Shown here one piece after another: positions 1 through 8,297 of a stretch of DNA of 64,000 nt. The notes below the pieces were generated by a model. That model was not told the origin of the DNA. It did no database searches and saw only the letters and a program-made list of their open reading frames with translations. How positions within the stretch are numbered: the first letter of the stretch is position 1; every line of letters starts with the position of its first letter. The stretch is from CAWFGW01 sp963849955 (lineage in GTDB: Bacteria; Bacteroidota; Bacteroidia; Cytophagales; JAAEPT01), in contig CAWKJU010000015.1 in NCBI GenBank assembly GCA_963849955.1, positions 1 through 64,000 of the forward strand, written 5' to 3'. A program made the position numbers and the translations under genes.

Positions 1-1
1 C

Positions 2-142
2 GTGCAAATACATGGTGGCTATGGCTTGATGAAAGAATTTCATATCGAGCGTTTCTACCGTGACCAACGTTTGCTCCAAATAGGTGAAGGGACTTCTGAA
101 ATACAACGCATGGTTATATCCAGATATATTTTGAAGGATTAA
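2..142 (+). CDS. Acyl-CoA dehydrogenase, C-terminal end (partial)
   Basis: The reading frame is open from base 2 to a TAA at 140-142 and encodes the last 46 residues of a protein whose start lies before the window. It contains QIHGGYG, a second motif FYRDQRLLQIGEGTSEIQR and a closing ISRYIL. This is the conserved C-terminal helix region of flavin acyl-CoA dehydrogenases, where the GEGTSEIQ stretch contacts FAD and closes the four-helix bundle. The enzyme family oxidises acyl-CoA to enoyl-CoA and passes electrons to ETF. Chain-length preference cannot be judged from this fragment. A perfect 11-bp hairpin follows 13 bp after the stop. Confidence 0.88.
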   Translation: MQIHGGYGLMKEFHIERFYRDQRLLQIGEGTSEIQRMVISRYILKD

Positions 143-155
143 ATCAGGCAAAACT

Positions 156-187
156 CTTCGTAGAGTTTATGATATGACTCTACGAAG
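156..187 (+). terminator. Stem-loop after acyl-CoA dehydrogenase
   Basis: CTTCGTAGAGT (156-166) and ACTCTACGAAG (177-187) form a perfect 11-bp stem with a 10-base loop, just after the acyl-CoA dehydrogenase stop. No long T-tract follows, so it may be an RNA 3'-end stabiliser rather than a strong intrinsic terminator. Confidence 0.45.
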
Positions 188-289
188 TAATAAAGAAATT
201 AGAAACTCCATCTTGACACTAAAACTATTGTCGTATTAATTTTTAAACAGTTTAGAATTTTGGGATGTTAGTGGTTTCAAATTTAAAAT

Positions 290-1078
290 ATGTTTTCCAG
301 CGAAATAGATCATCCTTATCAGCGTAGACGAGAAGTTATCTTTTTAATCCTTTCGGGTTTTTTCTTGGGCTCATTAACGATGCTGAATATTTTAGGATTA
401 TCCAAAATCATTGAAATACCCTTTTTTGGTAAAACACTTCCTCTAACTATGGGTGTTTTACCTTATCCGCTTACTTTTTTATGCACCGATTTCATTAGTG
501 AGATTTATGGAAAAAAAAGAGCAAACACCGTGGTGTGGGTAGGGTTAGCTTTGAATATATGGGTGTTGTTTATTGTTTGGCTTGGAAGTGTTTTGCCTCC
601 ACACACCCAATTTTTTGATCAAGCCGGTAAATTGATTATTCCAGAAACAATCTATGGTGCACCAAATACCAAAGCAATGCCCTTGCCTGGTTATGTGTTC
701 TATGAAATTAAAAACATGACTTTGGCTGCTACGTTTGGGTCCATGATTGCTTATTTACTTGCTCAGTTTATCGATGTACATATTTTTCATGCCTTAAAAC
801 GATTTACTAAGGGCAAACATCTCTGGTTACGAAATAATGGTTCAACCCTGATTAGTCAGTTCGTTGATAGTTTCGCAGTGATACTCATCGCCCACTACAC
901 AGCTAATGCATTTCAACTTGAAGGAAACCCCGAGGCAATGACCATATTACTAAGTTATATTCTTACTGGGTATGCATTTAAATTTATTGCTGCATTAGTA
1001 GACACTCTGCCTTTTTATATGGGCACAAAGTGGCTGACCCATTATTTAGGAATTAACCCAAACGATGGTTATAATTAA
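290..1078 (+). CDS. yhhQ: Queuosine precursor transporter, YhhQ/DUF165 family
   Basis: A 262-residue integral membrane protein with about six or seven hydrophobic segments (first near residues 17-38). The stretch PYPLTFLCTDFISEIYGKK at about 59-76, with its buried Asp and Glu, is the hallmark of the YhhQ/VUT (DUF165) family. In E. coli YhhQ takes up preQ0/preQ1 from outside the cell for queuosine synthesis. The length is a little above E. coli YhhQ because of a hydrophilic loop at about 105-130. The start is the ATG at 290. It stands alone on the plus strand, but queA, the late queuosine enzyme, lies at the far end of this window, so the organism probably does make queuosine. Substrate is inferred from the family only. 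Confidence 0.85.
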   Translation: MFSSEIDHPYQRRREVIFLILSGFFLGSLTMLNILGLSKIIEIPFFGKTLPLTMGVLPYPLTFLCTDFISEIYGKKRANTVVWVGLALNIWVLFIVWLGSVLPPHTQFFDQAGKLIIPETIYGAPNTKAMPLPGYVFYEIKNMTLAATFGSMIAYLLAQFIDVHIFHALKRFTKGKHLWLRNNGSTLISQFVDSFAVILIAHYTANAFQLEGNPEAMTILLSYILTGYAFKFIAALVDTLPFYMGTKWLTHYLGINPNDGYN

Positions 1079-1222
1079 TTTGATGAGAAAAGCATAAGTC
1101 CTTTTTTTGAGCCAAGATGCACGAGTCATAATTTATCTATCGTTAGTGACTCCATGTTTATGGACGTTAGGGAATCATACAAAATGCTAAAATCTAACAG
1201 CGCTGTACGCGATACTCAATAC

Positions 1223-1230
1223 TAATTTTG
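1223..1230 (+). promoter_or_regulatory. Candidate -7 box for pheA
   Basis: TAATTTTG fits the Bacteroidota TAnnTTTG -7 element and lies 27 bp before the pheA ATG. No TTG is seen at the expected -33 spacing, so support is from one box only. Confidence 0.35.
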
Positions 1231-1257
1231 TAATTTGCCCGACTTAAAGAAAAAAAC

Positions 1258-2109
1258 ATGAAAATAGCCATACAAGGAGGTAAAGCGTCCTTTCACGATA
1301 TAGCAGCCCATCGCCTATTTAAAGACGATGAATTAGTAACTGTATCCTGTGATTCTTTTAAAGAAGTATGTGAGAAGTTAAAGTCCCGAAAAGTTGATTA
1401 TGCATTGATGGCTATTGAAAATAGCATTGCAGGAAGCATCTTACACAACTATGGCCTAATTGAAAGCTATAATTTTAAAATTGTTGGGGAAGAAAAACTA
1501 CGAATCAAACAAAATTTGATGGTTCTTCCTGGTCAAAAAATTGAGGCTATTGATAAAGCTATGTCACATTACATGGCTTTGCTTCAATGTAAAGAGTTTT
1601 TTCAAGATCATCCTCATATCAAGTTAGAGGAGTATCATGACACGGCAGATGCAGCCAAATACATAAGAGAAAATAACTTAAAAGGGGTTGGAGCAATAGC
1701 TGGTGAAATGGCTGCAAAACTATACAATTTGGAGATCATTGCTCCGAGCATTGAAACCATGAAACTTAATTACACCAGTTTTTTTGTGCTTTCCCGTTCA
1801 ACAAAATCACCTTTTGAAAGAAATGATTCTAACAAAACCACTATTAGCTTTGAGTTACCTCATGAAGCAGGAAGCCTTTCCAAGTCGCTGAACATCATCA
1901 ATGAATTTGGAATCAGCTTAACGAAAATTCAGTCTGTACCTATTTTAGGTAAACCTGATCAGTACCGTTTTTATATCGATTGCATTTGGCAAGATCGAGC
2001 AGTGGCTATTAAGTGTTTAGCAAAATTGAAAAATTACTGTACCTCGTTAAATGTGATGGGCTATTACCGTAATTGTGAAATTCCAGACATCAGTTTTGGA
2101 GGGTATTGA
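1258..2109 (+). CDS. pheA: Prephenate dehydratase with C-terminal ACT domain
   Basis: A 283-residue stand-alone prephenate dehydratase (P-protein without a chorismate mutase domain), which converts prephenate to phenylpyruvate in phenylalanine synthesis. The N-terminal periplasmic-binding-like fold carries the conserved ENSIAGS (54-60), the DTADAAKYI helix (about 128-136) and NYTSFFVLS (171-179), which is the position of the usual catalytic TRF motif; here the residues read TSF, with no Arg. Residues about 195-275 form an ACT regulatory domain that in relatives binds phenylalanine for feedback inhibition. Its ESRP-like position reads IQSVPI, so inhibition may differ. It is monocistronic: 180 bp separates it from yhhQ and 374 bp from the next gene. 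Confidence 0.92.
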   Translation: MKIAIQGGKASFHDIAAHRLFKDDELVTVSCDSFKEVCEKLKSRKVDYALMAIENSIAGSILHNYGLIESYNFKIVGEEKLRIKQNLMVLPGQKIEAIDKAMSHYMALLQCKEFFQDHPHIKLEEYHDTADAAKYIRENNLKGVGAIAGEMAAKLYNLEIIAPSIETMKLNYTSFFVLSRSTKSPFERNDSNKTTISFELPHEAGSLSKSLNIINEFGISLTKIQSVPILGKPDQYRFYIDCIWQDRAVAIKCLAKLKNYCTSLNVMGYYRNCEIPDISFGGY

Positions 2110-2483
2110 TTTATGAAAGAATAAAGGCAAAGGGATTAAAGATACAAGAGCCAAGAAACAAGATTGAAAAATTTGAAATATGAAGATAAAAAAGCAAATC
2201 GCAAATGAAAGGTGAAATTTCGAAACTTGAACGATTAAAGCTCGAAATGAGAAACATTAAAATCTTCTTCCCTCACAACCTAAACCGAGACTATTTCAAA
2301 TATCTAATTTGAAGTTAGTGCTTAGACTTCACTAATCTTACTTCTTTCTAATTTGATATCGTTTGTTTCTCATTACTCTATACTCAAATCTCAGTACTTC
2401 ACACTTTCAGAAATAAGAAATTAAAATTCTATACGTTTATACAAAAATCATTAATTTACACACTCAACAGATAACCCTATTTT
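2110..2483. other. 374-bp intergenic region with decayed repeat
   Basis: No gene is seen. Bases 2142-2165 carry a 'GATACAAGAGCCAAGAAACA' segment that closely matches the inverted-repeat arm between thiE and thiC (about 41207-41237). Further on, 2365-2400 holds a 'TTTCTCATTACTC' stretch whose complement resembles the sequence between thiC and thiS (43155-43200). This looks like a worn intergenic repeat rather than coding DNA. The last 50 bp must contain the promoter of the FKBP gene; TACGTTTA at 2432-2439 is one mismatch from the TAnnTTTG box. Confidence 0.5.
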
Positions 2484-3215
2484 ATGAAAAAAATAATTGT
2501 TTTAGCGGCTGTTTTGGCTAGTTTAAATGGATTTGCTCAATCAAAAAAAGAATTAAAGAGCGAAGTGTCTAAATTAAAAGCTCAAATAACCGAATTAGAA
2601 AAAGAAGTAGAAGTGGATATGGAAGATGAAAAACAAAAATTAAGTTACGCTTTAGGTGCTAACATCGCTCAAAGTTTAATGTCACAAGGGCTTGATGATC
2701 TTGATACTGAAGTATTTTTGAAAGGTATGAATGATGCTAAAAATGATTCTTCGCAAATGAGCGATGAAGAAGCACAAATGGTTATTCAATCCGTAATGCA
2801 AAAAAAGCAAGAAGCAAAAGCACAAGAGGCAACGAAAGAAGGTAGAGAGTTTTTAGCTAAAAATGCTACCAGAGAAGAAGTTACTGTAATGCCTAGTGGT
2901 TTACAATATGAAGTTTTAGTTAAGGGTAATGGTCCAAAGCCAACTGCTAACGACAAAGTAAAAGTACACTACCACGGAACATTATTAGACGGAACTGTTT
3001 TTGATAGCTCTGTTTTACGTGGTGAGCCAATTGAATTCCCTGTAACGGGTGTTATTCAGGGATGGGTAGAAGCATTACAGCTAATGCCAATGGGTAGTAA
3101 GTGGAAATTATATATCCCTTACGACTTAGCTTATGGCGAGCGAGGAGCTGGCGGAAAAATTGGCCCTTACGCTACTTTGATATTTGAAGTTGAATTGTTA
3201 GAGGTTATTGAATAA
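2484..3215 (+). CDS. Secreted FKBP-type peptidyl-prolyl cis-trans isomerase (Mip/FkpA-like)
   Basis: A 243-residue protein with a signal peptide (MKKIIVLAAVLASLNGFAQ, cleavage after about residue 19), a charged coiled-coil segment (20-45), an FKBP N-terminal dimerisation domain (about 48-130) and a C-terminal FKBP catalytic domain (about 150-242). Family active-site positions are visible: VKVHYHGTLLDGTVFDSS, then GVIQGWVEAL and AYGERGAGGKIGPYATLIFEVEL. Proteins of this build are periplasmic or surface chaperones that isomerise prolyl bonds during folding of exported proteins. It is followed at 23 bp by a strong hairpin terminator shared with the convergent psd gene. Confidence 0.93.
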   Translation: MKKIIVLAAVLASLNGFAQSKKELKSEVSKLKAQITELEKEVEVDMEDEKQKLSYALGANIAQSLMSQGLDDLDTEVFLKGMNDAKNDSSQMSDEEAQMVIQSVMQKKQEAKAQEATKEGREFLAKNATREEVTVMPSGLQYEVLVKGNGPKPTANDKVKVHYHGTLLDGTVFDSSVLRGEPIEFPVTGVIQGWVEALQLMPMGSKWKLYIPYDLAYGERGAGGKIGPYATLIFEVELLEVIE

Positions 3216-3237
3216 ACAACTTGTATTAAAATGAATA

Positions 3238-3272
3238 AAAAAGGCTTCTAGAAATTCTAGAAGCCTTTTTTT
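3238..3272. terminator. Bidirectional intrinsic terminator between FKBP and psd
   Basis: AAGGCTTCTAGAA (3241-3253) and TTCTAGAAGCCTT (3255-3267) form a 13-bp near-perfect inverted repeat flanked by A-runs on one side and a T-run on the other. It can therefore end transcription in both directions. The psd stop codon lies at its edge. Confidence 0.9.
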
Positions 3273-3930
3273 ATGCTAAATGAGCAATTACAGTTTCGCC
3301 ACCGACCATTTTTTGCTCTAAGTCAACTAATATTTTTGCATCGGTAGGTAAGAAAACATCAATTCGAGAGCCGAACTTAATGAAACCAAATTCTTCTCCT
3401 TGAACCACGCTATCATTTTCGTTCACATACCAACAAATTCTTCTCGCTAATGCACCTGCTATTTGTCTAAATAATATTGGGGTTCCCTCGTTTGTTTCAA
3501 CAACTAAAGTAGTACGTTCATTATCGGTACTGGACTTTGGGTGCCATGCGACTAAGTATTTGCCAGGATGATACTTAAAATATTTTACAATACCTGAAAC
3601 AGGATTCCTATTCACATGCACATTTATAGGGGACATAAAGATAGAAATCTGCTTACGTTTATCATTAAAATACTCTGTTTCAACAACTTCTTCAATAACT
3701 ACAACTTTCCCATCTGCTGGAGCTATAATGTGATTGGCATTAATAACCGTTTTTTTATTAGGGCTTCTAAAAAACTGTAGCACTATTAAAAAAAGAAATA
3801 TTGATATGGTAACAATAAACTTTTGACTTATTGGCCACTCATTTAAAAACTGTACCGCTCCGTAAATTGAAGCGGTACATAAAACAAATAATTTACCGAG
3901 CATTTTATGCCCTTCCTTATGTATTGTCAT
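3271..3930 (-). CDS. psd: Phosphatidylserine decarboxylase (archaeal-type short form)
   Basis: A 219-residue phosphatidylserine decarboxylase, which makes phosphatidylethanolamine at the inner membrane. Two hydrophobic segments at about 13-30 and 36-53 anchor the N terminus. PADGKV (71-76) and NVHVNR (103-108) are conserved, and FGSR (186-189) is the self-cleavage site: cleavage between Gly187 and Ser188 yields the alpha chain with its pyruvoyl group. The short length and GSR (instead of LGST) place it in the compact Psd family common in Bacteroidota. The ATG at 3930 overlaps the stop of gdh by one base (TAATG), so the two are translationally coupled. An alternative start would be Met10. Confidence 0.92.
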   Translation of the reverse strand: MTIHKEGHKMLGKLFVLCTASIYGAVQFLNEWPISQKFIVTISIFLFLIVLQFFRSPNKKTVINANHIIAPADGKVVVIEEVVETEYFNDKRKQISIFMSPINVHVNRNPVSGIVKYFKYHPGKYLVAWHPKSSTDNERTTLVVETNEGTPILFRQIAGALARRICWYVNENDSVVQGEEFGFIKFGSRIDVFLPTDAKILVDLEQKMVGGETVIAHLA

Positions 3931-5204
3931 TAGAACCCTCCTCTGTATTTGAGTGTTTGTGCTACTTTATCTATCGCTACAATATAAGCAGCAATTCTCA
4001 TAGAAACATTATGCTCCTCCATGGTCTTATACACTTTGTGGAAAGCTTCTGTCAAAATACGTTCGTTTCTACGATTTACACGTTCTAAATCCCACTTATA
4101 ACCTAACCGGTTTTGTACCCATTCAAAATAAGAAACTGTCACACCTCCCGCATTGGCTAGAATATCTGGTACCACTAGAATATCTTTATTAGCTATAATA
4201 TCATCCGCTTTTGCTGAAGTAGGGCCGTTTGCACCTTCAACGATTAGTCTAGCTTGAATTTTTTCAGCGTTATGAACAGTAATTACATCCTCTAATGCTG
4301 CGGGGATAAGAATGTCTACTTTAGCCGTCAAAAGCTCTTCAGATGACATTACCTCCGCTCCATCAAAACCACGAAGTGTATTGTTATTTGATTTTGAGTA
4401 GGCAATAGCTTTTAAAACATCAATTCCATTATCGTTCCAATAAGCACCAGATATATCACTTATGGCTTTAATTTTTACCCCACTTTCACTTAAAAGTTGA
4501 GCTGCCCAAGAACCTACATTCCCAAAACCCTGAACCGCTGCAGTAACTTGGTTTGGCTTTAATTTTAACTTTTCAAGTGCGTTCAAAGTAGAAACCATAA
4601 CCCCGCGACCTGTAGCTTCTGCTCTTCCAAGCGATCCTCCCATCACTAAAGGCTTACCCGTAACCACTGCCGGAGAAGTTTTACCTTGTGACTTCGAGTA
4701 TTCATCCATCAACCAGGCCATCACTTTATCATTAGTCCCAACATCTGGAGCGGGGATGTCTCTATCAGGACCAAATACATCTACCATAGATAATGTATAT
4801 GCCCTAGTCAATCGTTCTAACTCACCTGCTGACATCGATCGGGGATCACATTTTATACCTCCTTTAGCTCCACCATAAGGTATATCGACTACAGCACATT
4901 TCCATGTCATCCAAGCTGCCAAAGCTTTCACTTCATCTATATTTACACCTAAGTCATATCTTATTCCTCCTTTTGATGGGCCTAAAATATCGGAGTGAAT
5001 AATGCGATAACCTTCAAAAACCTGCATACTTTCATCATCCATAGTAATGGGCAATGAAACCAACACCTGTCTTGAAGGCGATTTTAAAACATTGTAAGTA
5101 TCTCTATCAAGTCCTAATATCTCCGCTGCAATATTAAAGCGCGACATCATTGACTCAAATGGATTTAAATGATCTTTGATTGGGGCGGGTTCTATGTATG
5201 TCAT
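3930..5204 (-). CDS. gdhA: Glutamate dehydrogenase (Glu/Leu/Phe/Val family)
   Basis: A 424-residue hexameric-type amino-acid dehydrogenase, interconverting glutamate with 2-oxoglutarate and ammonia. GPSKGGIRYD (75-84) and PYGGAKGGI (109-117, catalytic Lys115) form the substrate site, and PAPDVGTND (151-159) supplies the conserved Asp154. The nucleotide fold begins at GFGNVG (216-221), and the strand following it ends in an acidic residue (AISD), which favours NAD over NADP. A ribosome-binding-like AAAGGA lies 10 bp before the ATG. It is followed by psd with one-base overlap, an unexpected pairing of nitrogen and phospholipid genes that probably reflects only shared housekeeping transcription. 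Specificity for glutamate is inferred from family and the context of a single copy here. Confidence 0.9.
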   Translation of the reverse strand: MTYIEPAPIKDHLNPFESMMSRFNIAAEILGLDRDTYNVLKSPSRQVLVSLPITMDDESMQVFEGYRIIHSDILGPSKGGIRYDLGVNIDEVKALAAWMTWKCAVVDIPYGGAKGGIKCDPRSMSAGELERLTRAYTLSMVDVFGPDRDIPAPDVGTNDKVMAWLMDEYSKSQGKTSPAVVTGKPLVMGGSLGRAEATGRGVMVSTLNALEKLKLKPNQVTAAVQGFGNVGSWAAQLLSESGVKIKAISDISGAYWNDNGIDVLKAIAYSKSNNNTLRGFDGAEVMSSEELLTAKVDILIPAALEDVITVHNAEKIQARLIVEGANGPTSAKADDIIANKDILVVPDILANAGGVTVSYFEWVQNRLGYKWDLERVNRRNERILTEAFHKVYKTMEEHNVSMRIAAYIVAIDKVAQTLKYRGGF

Positions 5205-5251
5205 ATCTCTTGTTCCTTTATTTCGGGGGATTTTACGACAACTAAATACAA

Positions 5252-6070
5252 TTAGTTATCAAATAAAACTAAGTACGTGGTAATAAATGGAATAGACAAA
5301 AACAACCCGTCAAAGCGATCTAAAAAACCACCGTGACCTGGTAATATTGTCCCTGAATCTTTGATATCAAAACTCCGTTTTAGAAGTGACTCCACTAAAT
5401 CGCCTAAACCACCACAAACTACTATTATAACAGCCAACACAATCCATTGTTGTAATTGAAATATAGGAAAATATCGGCTTAAAACATAAGCCATTCCTAT
5501 TGCAAAAACCATTGCGCCAAAACTTCCCTCCCAGGTCTTTTTAGGAGAAATGCGCTCAAATAATTTTGTTCTGCCAAACAATCTTCCTGAGAAATAAGCA
5601 AAGGTATCACTAGTCCAAAGTAGTAGAATAATTCCTAACATAATCTCCCAGTGATATTCACCGTCTACAATTGTACTAAAATGTAATAATGCAGATGGAA
5701 GAGCAATGTAAATAATACTTAAAAAAGAAAAAGCAACATTCGTAAATGGCTCTTCTTTTTTTCTAAATAATTCTACGAAAAAAACGATGGATGAAAGCGG
5801 TATGAGTATCATTAGATACTTGATAGGCAACAAATCCTTTACAATACCATAACTCAAAAAAAGTAAGGTGTTTGCAATTATTATTGTAAATAACTTATTG
5901 GGAATCGTTTTATTTTTCACCAAATCCAAAAACTCCCACAGACAAAGATTTAGTAACAAAAATGTTATTAGGAGATAGGTATATTCATGAAAAGTTATCC
6001 CTAGCACAAAAACAGACGTACCAATGAGACCTGTGATTACACGTTGTTTGAAATTCGAACTATTACTCAA
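5252..6070 (-). CDS. cdsA: Phosphatidate cytidylyltransferase
   Basis: A 272-residue polytopic membrane enzyme that makes CDP-diacylglycerol from phosphatidate and CTP, the branch-point precursor for phosphatidylserine and so for the neighbouring psd. About eight hydrophobic segments are visible. The C-terminal CDP signature is complete: GDLVESLLKRSFDIKDSG (223-240), then HGGFLDRFD (246-254) with the two metal-binding aspartates; SDTFAYFSGRLFGR (154-167) and SPKKTWEG (175-182) are the other family blocks. It overlaps the upstream DUF2007 gene by 8 bp and lies 47 bp before gdh, so DUF2007-cdsA-gdh-psd may be one transcript. Confidence 0.95.
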   Translation of the reverse strand: MSNSSNFKQRVITGLIGTSVFVLGITFHEYTYLLITFLLLNLCLWEFLDLVKNKTIPNKLFTIIIANTLLFLSYGIVKDLLPIKYLMILIPLSSIVFFVELFRKKEEPFTNVAFSFLSIIYIALPSALLHFSTIVDGEYHWEIMLGIILLLWTSDTFAYFSGRLFGRTKLFERISPKKTWEGSFGAMVFAIGMAYVLSRYFPIFQLQQWIVLAVIIVVCGGLGDLVESLLKRSFDIKDSGTILPGHGGFLDRFDGLFLSIPFITTYLVLFDN

Positions 6071-6272
6071 AACGTATTTCTTTGTTTATAATATTAATGG
6101 CCTCTAGCACATCTTCTTGTGAAACCAATACTTCAACCTGTCCTATGGTATAAGCACTATCCCTTTTATTCATCTGAATGCAGGCAATGCCATAGTTCGA
6201 AAGCGCTTGTTCCACCAAAGCTGCTTGATACTCATGATTGCTTGAAAATACCTTTTTCCATTTACTTTTCAT
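6063..6272 (-). CDS. Small DUF2007-family protein
   Basis: A 69-residue soluble protein: WKKVFSSNHEYQAALVEQALSNYGI at the start followed by VEVLVSQEDVLEAINII matches the DUF2007 pattern of a PII-like alpha-beta unit (strand, helix, strand, strand, helix). These proteins are called putative prokaryotic signal transducers; no biochemical role is established. It lies between the CPBP protease (1 bp apart) and cdsA (8-bp overlap), so it is almost surely co-translated with them. Confidence 0.8.
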   Translation of the reverse strand: MKSKWKKVFSSNHEYQAALVEQALSNYGIACIQMNKRDSAYTIGQVEVLVSQEDVLEAINIINKEIRFE

Positions 6273-6273
6273 G

Positions 6274-7215
6274 TCAAGTACTCTTATTTTTTGCCCACAT
6301 CTTTTTTAAATAAAGGAAAACAGCAATAATTAACCCAGAGCATACGATAAAAATCACTAATTGATTTTGCTCCATTCCACCTATAGGAATATCCGTATCA
6401 GACATCCCATAGCGATAGACAAAAAACAAGGACAAACTATTATTAACTAAATGTCCCACAATTGGTACCCATAAATTTTGTGAATAATAATATAAATAGC
6501 CAAAAAGCACTCCCAGCACTAACCGAGGTAAAAAGCTAAAAAACTGCATATGTATTGCTCCAAAAACAAAAGCGGTTACAAAAATACCAACATGAGCATT
6601 TCTGAATAAATGAATGAAAAGTGGTTGCAACACACCTCTGAAAGTCAATTCCTCACCGACTGCGGCTAAGACTCCTATAATTAAAAGGCCAACTAGAAAC
6701 TCGGTCAACGAACTAAAGTGTGTAATTACCTGAGTTAATGCTGCGATTTGTTTTTCAGAACTTCGTGCCCAACTCTCAAAACCTGATAAAAAATCAGGGA
6801 ACTGTACTGTCTGATTCCATTCTGCCAATACACTGCTTAACGGTAACACAAAAATCATCATCACAAATACATTGGAAAAGCTAGCGATAGCCACTTGTGA
6901 ATTATCGTTCCAGGAATCATAATATAAAGGAAATGAAGTTCTTGCAATGAACAACAAAGGGAAAATCAAAAAACACACTAAAGAATTCGCTGCCTGAACT
7001 AATAATAGAGGCATTCCCAGTCCGAGATTTTCTTCTGGATGCAACACTGCATTTGCCATCACAGTCATATCCTCTCCAAAATAATACATATAGACTAACG
7101 CACTCATTAGTTGCCCGACCATAAAACCGAGAACGAGATATAAAATGAACTTTAAAAAAACCGACAAGTAGTATTCTCTATTAAAAGGGCTTTCTGTTTC
7201 AGAATATTCGGTCAT
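6274..7215 (-). CDS. CPBP-family intramembrane glutamic endopeptidase
   Basis: A 313-residue membrane protein with about eight hydrophobic segments. The catalytic motifs of the CPBP (ABI/Rce1-like) family are present: EELTFR (188-193, EExxxR), FVFGAIH (216-222, FxxxH) and GHLVNN (254-259, HxxxN). Family members are intramembrane proteases related to the CAAX prenyl endopeptidase Rce1; bacterial substrates are mostly unknown. It is the first gene of the minus-strand CPBP-DUF2007-cdsA run, and divergent from dusB across 89 bp that carry a 14-bp palindrome. Confidence 0.88.
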   Translation of the reverse strand: MTEYSETESPFNREYYLSVFLKFILYLVLGFMVGQLMSALVYMYYFGEDMTVMANAVLHPEENLGLGMPLLLVQAANSLVCFLIFPLLFIARTSFPLYYDSWNDNSQVAIASFSNVFVMMIFVLPLSSVLAEWNQTVQFPDFLSGFESWARSSEKQIAALTQVITHFSSLTEFLVGLLIIGVLAAVGEELTFRGVLQPLFIHLFRNAHVGIFVTAFVFGAIHMQFFSFLPRLVLGVLFGYLYYYSQNLWVPIVGHLVNNSLSLFFVYRYGMSDTDIPIGGMEQNQLVIFIVCSGLIIAVFLYLKKMWAKNKST

Positions 7216-7275
7216 CTAATAATTAGTTAAAGCACAGACTTCATTTTTTTAATCTTTGAAGTACTTAATTTAATC

Positions 7276-7289
7276 CTGTAAATTTACAG
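7276..7289. promoter_or_regulatory. 14-bp perfect palindrome between divergent genes
   Basis: CTGTAAATTTACAG is a perfect palindrome placed between the CPBP gene (start 7215, minus) and dusB (start 7305, plus). Its size and position fit a dimeric repressor site, but an AT-rich palindrome of this length can arise by chance. Confidence 0.3.
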
Positions 7290-7304
7290 AAAAATTAAAG
7301 CCAA

Positions 7305-8297
7305 TTGGTAAAGATAAAGAATATAGAATTAGGCGACTTTCCGCTTTTGCTCGCGCCAATGGAAGATGTTAGCGATCCTCCATTTAGAGCAGTGTGCAAA
7401 GAAAATGGTGCTGATTTAATGTACACAGAATTTATTTCTGCAGATGGTTTAATTCGTGATGCTGAAAAAAGTGTGCAAAAACTAGACATCTATGATTATG
7501 AGCGACCAATAGGCATTCAAATCTTTGGCGATAAAATAGATGCCATGCGTGAAGCTGCAGCAATAGCTGAGGCAGCTAGACCAGAACTTATTGATATCAA
7601 CTACGGATGTCCAGTGAAGAAGGTCGCTTGCAAAGGTGCAGGAGCTGGTATTCTAAAAGACATTGACAAGATGGAGCGCATGACTGCTGAAATTGTGAAT
7701 CAAGTCCAACTACCCGTCACAGTCAAAACCAGATTAGGGTGGGATGATGACACTATTAAAATAGTGGAAGTAGCTAAGCGGCTACAAGGTGTGGGTATTC
7801 AGGCATTAACCATTCATGGGAGAACTCGCGTTCAAATGTACAAAGGAGAAGCCAACTGGAACCCCATTGCAGAAGTGAAAAATCATCCGGACATTCACAT
7901 TCCAATTTTTGGAAATGGTGATATTGATTCTCCAGAAAAAGCCTTAGAATACAAAAACAAATATGGCGTAGACGGCATCATGATTGGTCGCGCTGCCATT
8001 GGTTACCCATGGATTTTCAATGAAATAAAACACTACCTGAAAACAGGTGAGAAACTAGCTCCACCTTCCTTGGAAGAGCGTATTGATGTTTGCCGAAGAC
8101 ACTTAAACTTTTCAATCGAATGGAAAGGTGAACGTTTAGGTACTTTTGAAATGAGGAGACATTACACGAGCTATTTTAAAAACATACCAAATTTCAAAGA
8201 GTTTAGGATGCGACTCGTTTTGGCTGACACACAGCAAGAAACATTAGCTATTTTAGATGAAATCGCTTATCACTATTCATCATTCGTTTTTGAATGA
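7305..8297 (+). CDS. dusB: tRNA-dihydrouridine synthase (DusB-type)
   Basis: A 330-residue FMN enzyme that reduces specific uridines in the tRNA D-loop. LLAPMEDVSDPPFR (about 15-28) begins the TIM barrel, NYGCPVKKV (99-107) holds the catalytic Cys102, and HGRTR, GNGDI and GIMIGRAAIG bind FMN and RNA phosphate. The start is TTG at 7305: an in-frame TAA lies at 7296-7298 and no ATG occurs before the barrel begins. The last codons overlap the next gene by ATGA, so the exporter is coupled to it. Confidence 0.93.
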   Translation: MVKIKNIELGDFPLLLAPMEDVSDPPFRAVCKENGADLMYTEFISADGLIRDAEKSVQKLDIYDYERPIGIQIFGDKIDAMREAAAIAEAARPELIDINYGCPVKKVACKGAGAGILKDIDKMERMTAEIVNQVQLPVTVKTRLGWDDDTIKIVEVAKRLQGVGIQALTIHGRTRVQMYKGEANWNPIAEVKNHPDIHIPIFGNGDIDSPEKALEYKNKYGVDGIMIGRAAIGYPWIFNEIKHYLKTGEKLAPPSLEERIDVCRRHLNFSIEWKGERLGTFEMRRHYTSYFKNIPNFKEFRMRLVLADTQQETLAILDEIAYHYSSFVFE

